Source: Chelativorans salis (lineage in GTDB: Bacteria > Pseudomonadota > Alphaproteobacteria > Rhizobiales > Rhizobiaceae). Taken from it: a stretch of 64,000 bases of DNA. The notes below the pieces were generated by a model. It ran no database searches. It worked only from the letters and a program-made list of their open reading frames with translations, and had not been told where the DNA came from. Below, in pieces: positions 23,013 to 31,609 of this stretch. Location of the stretch: positions 124,001 to 188,000 of the forward strand of contig NZ_JAOCZP010000007.1 in assembly GCF_025336525.1 (NCBI RefSeq), written 5' to 3'. The position numbers and the translations under genes are program-made. Position 1 is the stretch's first letter, and every line of letters begins with the position of its first letter.

Positions 23013-23963
23013 ATGTATAACTATCTTGATTTCGAAAAGCCGGTCGCCGATCTCGAAGGCAAAATCCTTGAACTGAAGACGTTGAGTGAAAACGGCGAGG
23101 CCGTCGACGTTGCCGAGGAGATTGCACGGCTGGAGAAGCGCTCGAAGGATGCCCTGCGCGACATCTACAAGGCGCTGACACCGTGGCAGAAGGCGCAGGT
23201 CGCTCGCCATCCCGACCGGCCGCATTGCATGGACTATGTGCGCACGCTGTTCACCGATTTCACGCCTCTGGCCGGTGACCGCGCCTTTGGCGAGGATCAG
23301 GCGATTGTCACCGGCTTCGCCCGCTTCAAGGGCGAGGCGATCGCCCTCATCGGTCAGGAAAAGGGCGACGATACGCAAAGCCGGCTCAAGCACAATTTCG
23401 GCATGGCCAGGCCCGAGGGATACCGCAAGGCGGTGCGTGTGATGGATCTGGCCGACCGTTTCGGCATCCCCGTCGTTACACTGGTGGATACGGCGGGGGC
23501 CTATCCGGGCATCGGTGCCGAGGAGCGGGGGCAGGCCGAGGCGATCGCCCGTTCCACCTCCAAATGCCTCGGCCTCCAGGTGCCGAACCTTTCCATCATC
23601 ATCGGCGAGGGGGGGTCGGGCGGAGCCATCGCCATCGCCACGGCCAACCAAGTCTACATGCTGGAGCACTCCATCTATTCGGTGATCTCGCCGGAGGGGG
23701 CGGCGTCGATCCTGTGGCACGATTCCACGCGTGCCAAGGACGCGGCGACAAACATGAAGATCACCGCCCAGGACCTCCTGCAGCTCAAGATCATCGACGG
23801 CATCGTGCCTGAACCCGTGGGCGGGGCGCACCGGGCGCCGGAGACGGTAATCGCGGCGGCTGGCGAGACTATCGAGAAGGGTTTCAAGGATCTCGCCGAG
23901 AGCGGCTCCGACTATCGCGAGCACCGCAGGGAAAAGTTCCTCGCCATCGGCCGCAGCCTGTGA
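23013..23963 (+). CDS. accA: Acetyl-CoA carboxylase carboxyltransferase subunit alpha
   Basis: 316-residue alpha subunit that, with AccD, transfers the carboxyl group from biotin to acetyl-CoA in the committed step of fatty-acid synthesis. Family blocks are YNYLDFEKPVADLE at the N-terminus, VTLVDTAGAYPGIGAEERGQ, and IIGEGGSGGAIAI, where the two glycine pairs form the oxyanion holes. The ATG at 23013 gives family length. Confidence 0.97.
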   Translation: MYNYLDFEKPVADLEGKILELKTLSENGEAVDVAEEIARLEKRSKDALRDIYKALTPWQKAQVARHPDRPHCMDYVRTLFTDFTPLAGDRAFGEDQAIVTGFARFKGEAIALIGQEKGDDTQSRLKHNFGMARPEGYRKAVRVMDLADRFGIPVVTLVDTAGAYPGIGAEERGQAEAIARSTSKCLGLQVPNLSIIIGEGGSGGAIAIATANQVYMLEHSIYSVISPEGAASILWHDSTRAKDAATNMKITAQDLLQLKIIDGIVPEPVGGAHRAPETVIAAAGETIEKGFKDLAESGSDYREHRREKFLAIGRSL

Positions 23964-24131
23964 CCGCCGCAGGACTGCCATAATCTTGCCTTGCGGTCGG
24001 CTTCAATGGTAAGCGATAAAACCAATTCGCATGTTGCCGGTAATGATTTGTCAAGCCTAACGGGTTTTAGTTGTGGGGTAGAGCCCGCTCCTGCCGCCTG
24101 GAGGGGGATTGGCAGTCAAATAGAGACGTTG

Positions 24132-25337
24132 ATGAAGAGCCGCATCGCACGCGCTGCCCTGCTGACCGCCGCCATTGCGCTTGTGGGGTGCAGTGGCGAA
24201 TCGCTTGAAGACATCGCGCCCAAGGCTGAGCGTCAGCTCCCGACGGCGATCGTTCAGACCATGAAGGCGAAGGGGATAAGCAAGGACGCCCCGATCATGA
24301 TGCGCATCTTCAAGGAAGAAGGTGTGCTTGAGGTCTGGAAGCAGAAGCAGAGCGGTCGCTACGACCTCGTCACCAGCTACGACATCTGCAAATGGTCGGG
24401 CAAGCTGGGGCCGAAATACACCGAGGGTGACCGGCAGGCGCCGGAGGGCTTCTATGGTGTGCGCCCCCAGCAGATGAACCCGAGATCGAGCTATCACCTG
24501 TCCTTCAACATCGGCTTCCCCAACATCTATGACCGTGCCAACGGCCGCACGGGACAGCACCTGATGGTGCACGGCGCCTGCTCGTCCGCCGGCTGTTATT
24601 CGATGACCGACGAGCAGGTGGAAGAGATCTATGCCTTCGCGCGCGATGCTTTTCGCGGCGGCCAGCAGGCCTTCCAACTCCAGGCCTTTCCCTTCCGCAT
24701 GACGCCCCAGAACATGGCGCGCTACCGCGATGATCCGAATTATCCGTTCTGGACCATGCTGAAGGAAGGCTACGACCACTTCGAGATCACCAAGCAGCCG
24801 CCGCGGGTGGATGTGTGCGAGAGGCGCTATGTTTTCAATCGCATCCCCGCGGAAGGCGAAAGCTTCGTGGCTACCGAGGCTTGTCCACCCTCGACGCAGC
24901 CCGGCACGCTGATGGCCGCCTACAAGAAATACAAGGCGCAGCAGGACCTCGCTTTCGCCGAAGCGGTGAAGAAGAAGGCCAGGCCCGACCCGAACTCTTC
25001 GATCCTCGGGCATCAGGAAGCGCTTCTTGTGGCTGATTGGTCCCGGCGCCGGGCCAGGGGCGAAAAGGTCTCGCCGGAGCCGCCGTCGCTGGCGTCGGTA
25101 GATGTTGCTGCGAATGAAAAGCCGGAGAACAATGCCTCGGCGCCCGTGTCCGCCTTTGCCGCCGCCTCCACTAGCGCACAGGAAGCGCAGACCGAGGTAG
25201 GCGCACCGCCGCTGACCACCGGCTCGGTGCCCGCGCCGACGCCGAACCCGAAAAGGACGTCCGTGCAGGCAGGCAAGATGGAATCTTCGCCGCAGTCCTC
25301 ACGTACGAGCCGGTTCTGGAATATCTTCAGCAACTGA
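24132..25337 (+). CDS. L,D-transpeptidase (YkuD)-domain lipoprotein
   Basis: 401-residue predicted lipoprotein: residues 1-20 form a lipoprotein signal with lipobox LVGC. The catalytic YkuD motif is HGACSSAGCYSM (His, and Cys at GCYSM), as in murein L,D-transpeptidases that crosslink peptidoglycan or attach proteins to it. The C-terminal 120 residues are Ala/Pro/Ser-rich and low in complexity, likely an unstructured wall-spanning tail. The start was set at the ATG just before the signal peptide; an upstream open extension has no signal. Confidence 0.9.
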   Translation: MKSRIARAALLTAAIALVGCSGESLEDIAPKAERQLPTAIVQTMKAKGISKDAPIMMRIFKEEGVLEVWKQKQSGRYDLVTSYDICKWSGKLGPKYTEGDRQAPEGFYGVRPQQMNPRSSYHLSFNIGFPNIYDRANGRTGQHLMVHGACSSAGCYSMTDEQVEEIYAFARDAFRGGQQAFQLQAFPFRMTPQNMARYRDDPNYPFWTMLKEGYDHFEITKQPPRVDVCERRYVFNRIPAEGESFVATEACPPSTQPGTLMAAYKKYKAQQDLAFAEAVKKKARPDPNSSILGHQEALLVADWSRRRARGEKVSPEPPSLASVDVAANEKPENNASAPVSAFAAASTSAQEAQTEVGAPPLTTGSVPAPTPNPKRTSVQAGKMESSPQSSRTSRFWNIFSN

Positions 25338-25577
25338 TACCATGATGGCACGGTCGAGGTTTACGATCTCAAGGGGCTCAACTGCCCCCTGCCGGTCCTG
25401 AAGGCGCGCAAGCGGCTTTCCGGTATGCAGCCGGGCGCGTGCATCTGGCTGGAGACGACGGATCCGCTGGCGGCGATCGACATCCCCGCCTTCTGCGCCG
25501 AGCACAAGCATCGCCTCGTGGAAACGCAAGCCGTGCCTGGCGGCTATCGCTTCCTCATCGAGCGCGGCGCCGGTTAG
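25338..25577 (+). pseudogene. TusA/SirA-family sulfur carrier-like gene with no usable start codon
   Basis: The frame encodes VEVYDLKGLNCPLPVLKARK and ends in YRFLIERGAG, a clear TusA-family protein with the CPxP motif whose Cys carries sulfur. In that frame the codons between the preceding stop (25335-25337) and the first conserved residues include no ATG, GTG or TTG. An ATGATG at 25342 is in the +2 frame. A one-base loss near 25345-25352 would restore an M-x-G-T-V start. It is either a pseudogene or carries a sequencing error. It directly follows the YkuD gene. Confidence 0.7.
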
Positions 25578-25597
25578 GGAGAGGCCTGACTTGCCGC

Positions 25598-25626
25598 TTG
25601 ACCTCAACTTCGGTTGAGGTTGTAAG
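25598..25626 (+). promoter_or_regulatory. MerR-family-type promoter/operator
   Basis: A perfect inverted repeat ACCTCAAC-TTCG-GTTGAGGT (25601-25620) lies between a -35 TTGACC (25598-25603) and a -10-like TGTAAG/TAAGCA. This dyad inside a long spacer is the layout used by MerR-type activators (SoxR and related), which untwist the promoter. It lies about 130 bp before the MFS transporter start. No merR gene is next to it. Confidence 0.65.
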
Positions 25627-25756
25627 CAAGCCGCTCCCTGTCCCGAAACCGAGGAGCGATATCCCATATGCCAGTCATAATTCTGGTGCCGGTTGGCTTT
25701 TGCCGGACGGTGCGGCGTTCTCTTTTGTGCATAGGCAGTCGGCGGGGGACTGCCGG

Positions 25757-26963
25757 ATGAGGACGCCCGTCAACGATCTTCCGCCTGCCTTCGCCGCGCG
25801 GCCGGCGGCCACATTCGCACGCAATGCCACTATCCTGTCTCTGACAGCGCTCACCATCATGGCCGGCGCGACGATCTCGCCCGCCTTGCCGGCCATCGAG
25901 GCATATTTCTCCGGCAGCGCGCATGCGGCCATCCTCACGCGCCTCATCCTCACCATGCCGGCGCTCTTCATAGCCCTGTGCGCGCCGCTCGCGGGCGTCT
26001 TGGCCGACCGCTACGGAAGGCGGCCCGTGGCGATCGCCGCTGTGGTGTTCTACGGTTTTTCCGGCTTGTCCGGGATCGTTGCCGACAGCCTGCCCGCTCC
26101 TCGGTATCGCGGTTGCCGGCGTGATGACTGTGGCCACGACACTTGTCGGCGATTTCTTCTCCGGGGCGGCGCGCGACCGCTTCATGGGGCTTCAGGCGGC
26201 GTCCATCGGAGTCAGCGGCCTGTTCTTCCTCACCGGCGGCGGGCTTTTGGCCGAGTTCCACTGGCGGGCGCCGTTTCTGATCTACGCCATCGCCTTCGTG
26301 GTGCTGCCGGCGATCCTGATCTTCGTTCCCGAGCCCACGCGCTCCTCGAAGGCGGAAGCGGCATCTTCCGGGAAGGCACCCGCAGTGCCCGTTCTCACCC
26401 TGCCGCTGGCGGCTGTCCTGTCGGCAGCGGTGCTCAACAGCGTCGTCTTCTATCTGATGCCCACGCAGCTTCCCTTCCACCTGCTCAGTCTCGCCGCCGC
26501 CGCGCCTATATTCGCCGGTGTCGCGCTGGGCGCAACGACGCTCGCTTCGGCCGTCGTGTCCCTCCAGTATGGCCGGGTCCGCGGGCGGATCGGCGTCGCC
26601 GGCGTCTTCGCATTCGGTTTCGCCCTCTTGGCGGCCGGCTTCGGTCTCGTCGCCGCTGCGGAAAGTTATGCCGCCATCCTGCCGGCTGCGGTGATCGTGG
26701 GGTTCGGCCTTGGCATGGTCATGCCCAATCTCGGGTCGGCGGCGATGGGGCTGGCACCCGAGAGCCATCGCGGCCGGGTCGCCGGCATGCTGACGGCATG
26801 CATCTTCCTCGGCCAGTTCGTCTCGCCGCTGATCAGCCAGCCGCTTGCCGCACAAGTCGGTTATGCCGCCGCCTTCGCAACGGGTTCGCTCGCCATCCTC
26901 GTCGCGGCGCTGGTGGCGCTCGCGGTTGCCATCGGGGCAAGTCGCCGGCGCCGGATCGCCTGA
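25757..26963 (+). pseudogene. MFS transporter (multidrug efflux type), disrupted by a frameshift
   Basis: The N-terminal ~115 residues (RPAATFARNATILSL, then LADRYGRRPVAI, the MFS motif A) are in one frame, and from about 26088 the protein continues in the next frame (GIAVAGVMTVATTLVGDFF to the end at 26963). The joint is at a CCC run, 26093-26095. Removing one C gives a continuous 12-helix drug/H+ antiporter-like protein of about 400 residues. As read, translation would leave the MFS frame after the third helix. It is either a real pseudogene or a base-call error. Confidence 0.8.
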
Positions 26964-26972
26964 GTTCAGGCG
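26957..26972. terminator. Perfect inverted repeat formed by two convergent stop codons
   Basis: CGCCTGAGTTCAGGCG is a perfect palindrome whose arms hold the TGA stop of the MFS gene and, on the other strand, the TGA stop of the CobW gene. It could act as a small bidirectional transcription barrier. No T-run follows, so it is not a classic intrinsic terminator. Confidence 0.35.
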
Positions 26973-28009
26973 CGGAAGCCGGGGATCGCCAAGGGATTGT
27001 GCTCTAGGGCCGTACGGTCGGGTGTGTCGACCGCCGCCTGCCCGGCGAAGGCGGAGAAGATGCGGCGGACATAGTCCTCATCCAGCGCCTGTCCGATGAC
27101 GACGATACGCGTGCCGCGCTCGCCGTCAGGCCAGCGGGAGAGCCTTTCCGGCGCGTGCAGAAGCCTTTGCGCGCCCTGTACGAGGAGCGGGCGCGAAGGC
27201 TCCTCCACCGTTTCCACCAATCCCTTGATGCGCAGGATGTGTTCGCCCTGCTGGGTGGTGAGCAGATCGAGGAAATTCTCGACTGCCGCCAGCGGCATCG
27301 GGCGGTCGTGAGTGAGCGACACGGACTGGAAGCGCTCTTCGTGGTGTCCATGATCGTGCGCGTGGTCATGGTCGTGATGTGCGGCCGGCGGCGGTGCTGC
27401 GCGAGTGCCCGTACCAGTCTCGAACATGGCCGCCGATCCGGCCTCGGGCGCGCGAGCATCGAGGATCTCCGCTTTCGGGTTGAGTGTGGCCATGCGGCGG
27501 ATGAGCACCTGTCGGTCCTCTTCGGGCCCAAGATCGCCTTTGGTAAGGATTAGGCGGTCGGCGACGGCGACTTGGCTCAGCGCTTCGTCATGGGCGTCGA
27601 GGGTGGCCGCGCCATTCACCGCGTCCACCACCGTCACCACGCTTTCGATGCGATAGATCCGTGACAGTTCGGGGTGAGCCATAACCGCCTGCAGCACAGG
27701 TACGGGATCGGCAAGACCGGTCGTCTCCACCACCACACGGCGAAGTTTTTGCGCGCGCCCGGCAAGCGCTGCCAGCGTGTCGACAAGCGCGCCGCGCACT
27801 GTGCAGCACAGGCAGCCGTCGCCAAGCTCGATGACGCCGTCGGAGGCCTGCTCGACAAGCAGGTGATCGATTGAAACCACGCCGAACTCGTTGATGATCA
27901 CGGCGGTATCGGCGAGTGTGGGGTCCTTCAACAGCCTGTTGATGAGCGTCGTCTTGCCGGCGCCGAGGAAGCCGGTGACGATGTCGAGGGCTATCGGTGT
28001 GCTTTCCAT
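26966..28009 (-). CDS. CobW/COG0523-family GTP-binding metallochaperone
   Basis: 347-residue G3E P-loop GTPase: Walker A GFLGAGKTT, metal-binding CLCC motif (GDGCLCCTV, about residues 65-73), Walker B region VVVETTGLADP, and TKGD for guanine. A His/Asp-rich stretch (HHDHDHAHDHGHH, about residues 213-225) before the C-terminal CobW domain fits binding of zinc or cobalt. Such proteins deliver Zn or Co to client enzymes. The nearby cobS/cobT make cobalt plausible, but zinc chaperones of this form are more common. Confidence 0.92.
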   Translation of the reverse strand: MESTPIALDIVTGFLGAGKTTLINRLLKDPTLADTAVIINEFGVVSIDHLLVEQASDGVIELGDGCLCCTVRGALVDTLAALAGRAQKLRRVVVETTGLADPVPVLQAVMAHPELSRIYRIESVVTVVDAVNGAATLDAHDEALSQVAVADRLILTKGDLGPEEDRQVLIRRMATLNPKAEILDARAPEAGSAAMFETGTGTRAAPPPAAHHDHDHAHDHGHHEERFQSVSLTHDRPMPLAAVENFLDLLTTQQGEHILRIKGLVETVEEPSRPLLVQGAQRLLHAPERLSRWPDGERGTRIVVIGQALDEDYVRRIFSAFAGQAAVDTPDRTALEHNPLAIPGFRA

Positions 28010-28011
28010 GC

Positions 28012-29139
28012 TCAGTCGCCCTGGCCCGCAACAGCCGACTGCGGCGGATAGGCGGGACGCGGGGTCGGTATCGGCACATTGGCGTAGCGCGGCGCCTTCG
28101 ATTCCGGCCCGTCGGCGCCGCCGAGGCTGATGGCGACAAGCCGAGGCTCACGGGTCATTTCCCGTACATAGGGCGAATTGACGATGAGACGGCCTTCGTC
28201 GTCCCGCATTTTCACGCGCTTTGCCACCGCCTCCTGCGAGCAGATTTCGGGCCGCATGTCGGTGGCCGTACTGCTGTCGGATGTGGAGGGACGCAGGCTC
28301 GCCAGCGCCGGCGCGGCAAAACCCTGTGCCTTGAAGCCTTGCGCCAAGAGCTCCGCCGCCTTCTTCGCCCGATCCACCTGCGACTGCGCACCCAGCACGA
28401 TGGCGGCGAGCGTGCGCCGGTCCCGCGTGGCCGTGGCGACAAGGTTGAAGCCGGAGGCGCAGACGTAGCCCGTCTTCATGCCGTCGGCGCCTTCGAAGCG
28501 GCCGATCAGGAAGTTGTAGTTGCGCATGACCTTCTCGCCGTCGCGTAGGCCCTCAATGGAGAAGTAGGCCGCATACTGTGGGAACTCGGTGCGGATTGCC
28601 CGCACCAGCAGGGCCAGGTCGCGCGCTGTCGTATATTGCTGCGTGGAATGCAGCCCATGGGCGTTGACGAAATGCGTGCCGCTCATGCCCAGGCGCTGCG
28701 CCTCCGCGTTCATGCGGGCGGCGAAGGTCTGCTCCGACCCGCCGACATTTTCGGCGATTGCCGTTGCCACATCGTTGGCCGACTTGACTATGATGATCTT
28801 GAGCGCGTTGTCGAGGGTGAGAACGGAGCCCGGCGGGTAGCCCATCTTGCTGGGCGGCTCCTTTGCCGCGCTCTGCGACATGCGTACGGGCGAATCGAAC
28901 TGTATTTCACCGGCTTCGACCGCGCGGAAAGCCACATAGGCCGTCATCAGCTTGGTAAGCGAGGCCGGGTACCAACGCTTGAAAGCGTCTTCCGCGGCCA
29001 GTACGCGCCCGCTGTCCACATCCATGAGAACATGGGGCCCGGCGAGGGCCACCGCGCCTGGCAGGGACAGGAGGATTGCCGCTGCCACTGTGAGCGCTCT
29101 GCCGCTGCGCCAAGACCGTATTGCGTATCCCGATTTCAT
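28012..29139 (-). CDS. D-alanyl-D-alanine carboxypeptidase (penicillin-binding protein 5/6 type)
   Basis: Periplasmic serine peptidase S11 that trims the terminal D-Ala of peptidoglycan stem peptides. It has a signal peptide (residues 1-33), active-site SLTK, the SAN triad motif and the KTG box in DGMKTGYV. The C-terminus after about residue 270 is long, Ser/Pro-rich and lacks an obvious amphipathic membrane anchor. The ATG at 29139 gives 375 residues and places the signal peptide at the start. Confidence 0.93.
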   Translation of the reverse strand: MKSGYAIRSWRSGRALTVAAAILLSLPGAVALAGPHVLMDVDSGRVLAAEDAFKRWYPASLTKLMTAYVAFRAVEAGEIQFDSPVRMSQSAAKEPPSKMGYPPGSVLTLDNALKIIIVKSANDVATAIAENVGGSEQTFAARMNAEAQRLGMSGTHFVNAHGLHSTQQYTTARDLALLVRAIRTEFPQYAAYFSIEGLRDGEKVMRNYNFLIGRFEGADGMKTGYVCASGFNLVATATRDRRTLAAIVLGAQSQVDRAKKAAELLAQGFKAQGFAAPALASLRPSTSDSSTATDMRPEICSQEAVAKRVKMRDDEGRLIVNSPYVREMTREPRLVAISLGGADGPESKAPRYANVPIPTPRPAYPPQSAVAGQGD

Positions 29140-29299
29140 GTATTGCCTGTGTACTGCCGATATCCGTAAGATGGCCGGGCCAAGCCTGCCTTGCCCGCCC
29201 CTTTCAAGCTCGCGGCCGCTGCCATATTTAACGCACATGTCGCCACGATGGCAAAGGGCTGGTCGCGGCGTTGTCCCGCAAGCGAAGGAATGTACTTTA

Positions 29300-30463
29300 A
29301 TGCCCATCGTGAATCGTTCAGCCGAACTTCATGACGAGATCACGGCGTGGCGCCGCGAATTGCACAGAAAGCCGGAAATTCTGTTCGACGTTCACGAAAC
29401 GGCGTCCTTCGTGCGCACGAAGCTGGAGGATTTCGGCTGCGACGAGGTGGTCACGGGCCTGGGACGGACCGGGGTAGTGGGGATCATCCGCGGCAATCGC
29501 GGCGCCGGACCCGCAATCGGGCTACGCGCCGACATGGACGCGCTGCCCATCGAGGAGGAGAGCGGCGCCCCTTATCGCTCGATGGTGCCGGGCCGGATGC
29601 ATGCCTGCGGCCACGACGGGCATACCTCCATGCTCCTGGGCGCGGCCAAATATCTCGCCGAGACGCGCAATTTTGCGGGCACCGTGGCTGTCATCTTTCA
29701 GCCGGCCGAGGAGGGCGGCGGCGGCGGCCGCGAGATGGTGAAGGACGGTATGATGGAGCGCTTCGGGATCGAGCGCGTGTTCGGCATGCACAACTTGCCT
29801 GGCCTGCCGGTGGGGCACTTCGCCATCCGCCCCGGCCCCATCATGGCGGCGACGGCGGAATTCGTCATCGAGGTGCAGGGCAAGGGCGGGCACGCGGCGA
29901 TGCCGCACAAGACGGTGGATTCCATCGTCGTCGCCGGGCAGATGATCGGCGCGCTGCAGACGATTGCCGCGCGATCCGCCGATCCGCTGGAATCGGTCGT
30001 CGTTTCGGTCACCAAGATCCACGGCGGCGATTCCCACAACATCATCCCCGACAGGGTGCGGATGGAGGGCACGGTGCGCACCTTGAAGAAGGAGATGAAT
30101 ACGCTCGCCGAGGAGCGCCTGCGCGCCCTCTGCACCGGCATAGCCGAGGCGCACGGCGCCAGCGTCACGGTCGCCTATCAGTCGAACTACCCGGTCACCT
30201 TCAACCACGCCGAGGAGACGGAATTCGCCGCTGGTGTCGCGCGCGAGGTAGCGGGCGACACCAACGTGGACACCGCCATCGCGCCTCTGATGGGCGGCGA
30301 GGACTTTTCCTACATGCTGGAAGCGCGCCCCGGCGCCTTCATCTTCCTTGGCAACGGCGACAGCGCCTATCTGCACAACCCGCGCTACGACTTCAACGAC
30401 GAGGCCATCCCGCACGGCGTAAGCTATTGGGTGCGGCTGGCCGAAGCGGCACTGCCGAGCTGA
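29300..30463 (+). CDS. M20-family amidohydrolase (hippurate hydrolase/N-acyl-amino acid hydrolase type)
   Basis: 387-residue metal-dependent amidohydrolase. Metal ligands are in HACGHDGHTSM, QPAEEGGGGG, and the late PLMGGEDFSYM with HNPRYDFND. The lid domain contains the GGHAAMPH and NIIPD motifs typical of the subfamily. It is divergent from the carboxypeptidase gene. The substrate is not defined; N-acyl amino acids are usual. Confidence 0.94.
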   Translation: MPIVNRSAELHDEITAWRRELHRKPEILFDVHETASFVRTKLEDFGCDEVVTGLGRTGVVGIIRGNRGAGPAIGLRADMDALPIEEESGAPYRSMVPGRMHACGHDGHTSMLLGAAKYLAETRNFAGTVAVIFQPAEEGGGGGREMVKDGMMERFGIERVFGMHNLPGLPVGHFAIRPGPIMAATAEFVIEVQGKGGHAAMPHKTVDSIVVAGQMIGALQTIAARSADPLESVVVSVTKIHGGDSHNIIPDRVRMEGTVRTLKKEMNTLAEERLRALCTGIAEAHGASVTVAYQSNYPVTFNHAEETEFAAGVAREVAGDTNVDTAIAPLMGGEDFSYMLEARPGAFIFLGNGDSAYLHNPRYDFNDEAIPHGVSYWVRLAEAALPS

Positions 30464-30516
30464 GCCCATTTCAGCTTGGCGAAGCCGCCGCAACGCGTTA
30501 TGAGTGTGCCGTTTCC

Positions 30517-30593
30517 GGTCCCGTAGCTCAGCAGGATAGAGCATCAGATTCCTAATCTGAGGGTCGCAGGTTCGAATCCTGCCGGGATCGCCA
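30517..30593 (+). tRNA. tRNA-Arg (anticodon CCU)
   Basis: 77-nt tRNA with encoded CCA end. Acceptor arms GGTCCCG and CGGGATC pair over 7 bp with one G-T. The anticodon stem TCAGA/TCTGA closes the 7-base loop TTCCTAA, anticodon CCT, so it reads AGG arginine codons. The T-arm has GGTTCGAATCC. The 3' half of such tRNAs is a common integration site for islands, and unusual genes begin directly downstream. Confidence 0.97.
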
Positions 30594-30822
30594 TAGAACT
30601 TGAAAGGAAAGAGAAAATCAGAACGGCGGAAGCGCCGGAACAGCCTCACCTGTCAACAGAATCCTGTTTCTACCGAGTTTCTACCGACTTTGCCTGCGAA
30701 TCCTTTTTTCCAATGCCCGCACGGCATCCCAAATCGCCTCAATTTGAGTTTGTAACCCATCGGTGTCATCGCTCCGGGTGATTTGGTATTCTCCACGGGC
30801 AACACATGGGTTGGAGGGCAAA

Positions 30823-30987
30823 ATGCCATACGAACAGGGAATGAACGTTCAATACGATAAGATCGCTCAAACGGTGACTGTTCACTTTAGAGGCGAGAAA
30901 GTGACCCTGCCATCAAAGTACCCGACCATGGAGGCGGGTATGAAAGCGGGTGAGGATTATTGCCGCAAACATGGGTGGCAGGGCTGA
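30823..30987 (+). CDS. Small hypothetical protein
   Basis: 54-residue protein, not recognised. It has short alternating strands (VQYDKIAQTVTVHFRGEKV) and a Cys near the end (YCRKHGWQG). The ribosome-binding region GGAGGG lies 5-10 bp before the ATG, which supports translation. It is the first of four plus-strand genes downstream of the tRNA, with fewer G/C third positions than the housekeeping genes. Confidence 0.55.
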   Translation: MPYEQGMNVQYDKIAQTVTVHFRGEKVTLPSKYPTMEAGMKAGEDYCRKHGWQG

Positions 30988-30999
30988 GAAGTATCATTC

Positions 31000-31458
31000 A
31001 TGGCGTTGAAGCAACCGACGCCCGTTTCTCTTTTCAAAGCGGTCAAGCTTTGCTTTCTGGCGCTATTCTCGCCCGGATTGTTCGACGCGATCGAGCAGGA
31101 GGACATGAAGGCACTGGAGACGCAGCCGGATGCCTTGGAGCCATACCGGATAAATGCTGTCCGGAAAGCTTTGGGGGGTGCCTTCCTTTGGGGGGCGACA
31201 GCGGCGCTTGTCGGCCTGGTCACGGGCTGGTTAGCCGCTCGACTTGTTGGACCGTCTGACACAGTCGTAACTGTATTTGCTGTCACCGGTGCTGCAATTC
31301 TGCTTTGGGCCACGCTCGCCACCAAGGGGTGGGAAATCCAGACGTTCAGCAATGTCACCCTGACCGAGCGTGTCAACCGTTGGATTTTCCGAGGTCTTTA
31401 TTCGATCGGAACAGCCCTGCTTGTCGTAGCGGCGAGTTGGGGTTTCTTTGTCGCCTAA
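31000..31458 (+). CDS. Hypothetical membrane protein
   Basis: 152-residue protein with about three hydrophobic segments (residues 58-80, 86-106 and 132-151) after a short amphipathic N-terminus. It follows the 54-residue gene by 12 bp and is probably co-transcribed. No family was recognised. Confidence 0.7.
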   Translation: MALKQPTPVSLFKAVKLCFLALFSPGLFDAIEQEDMKALETQPDALEPYRINAVRKALGGAFLWGATAALVGLVTGWLAARLVGPSDTVVTVFAVTGAAILLWATLATKGWEIQTFSNVTLTERVNRWIFRGLYSIGTALLVVAASWGFFVA

Positions 31459-31609
31459 AGACATCAAACCCCGTTTTCGCATAGCCTCCGCACGTCACTA
31501 CAGCGCCGTTTGATTGCGCGTTCCGGGCTGCGACTGCTCCGCTGCGCTCCGGCCCTTATGGCTGGAGAACGGGCATCAAATTGCTTTTCCTTACGCTCAA
31601 TGTCATTCG

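Noticed and set aside
29522-30649. Minus-strand frame across tRNA-Arg
   Set aside because: The GRIRTCDPQIRNLM-type peptide is the well-known artefact of translating a tRNA antisense, and the rest is antisense to the amidohydrolase.
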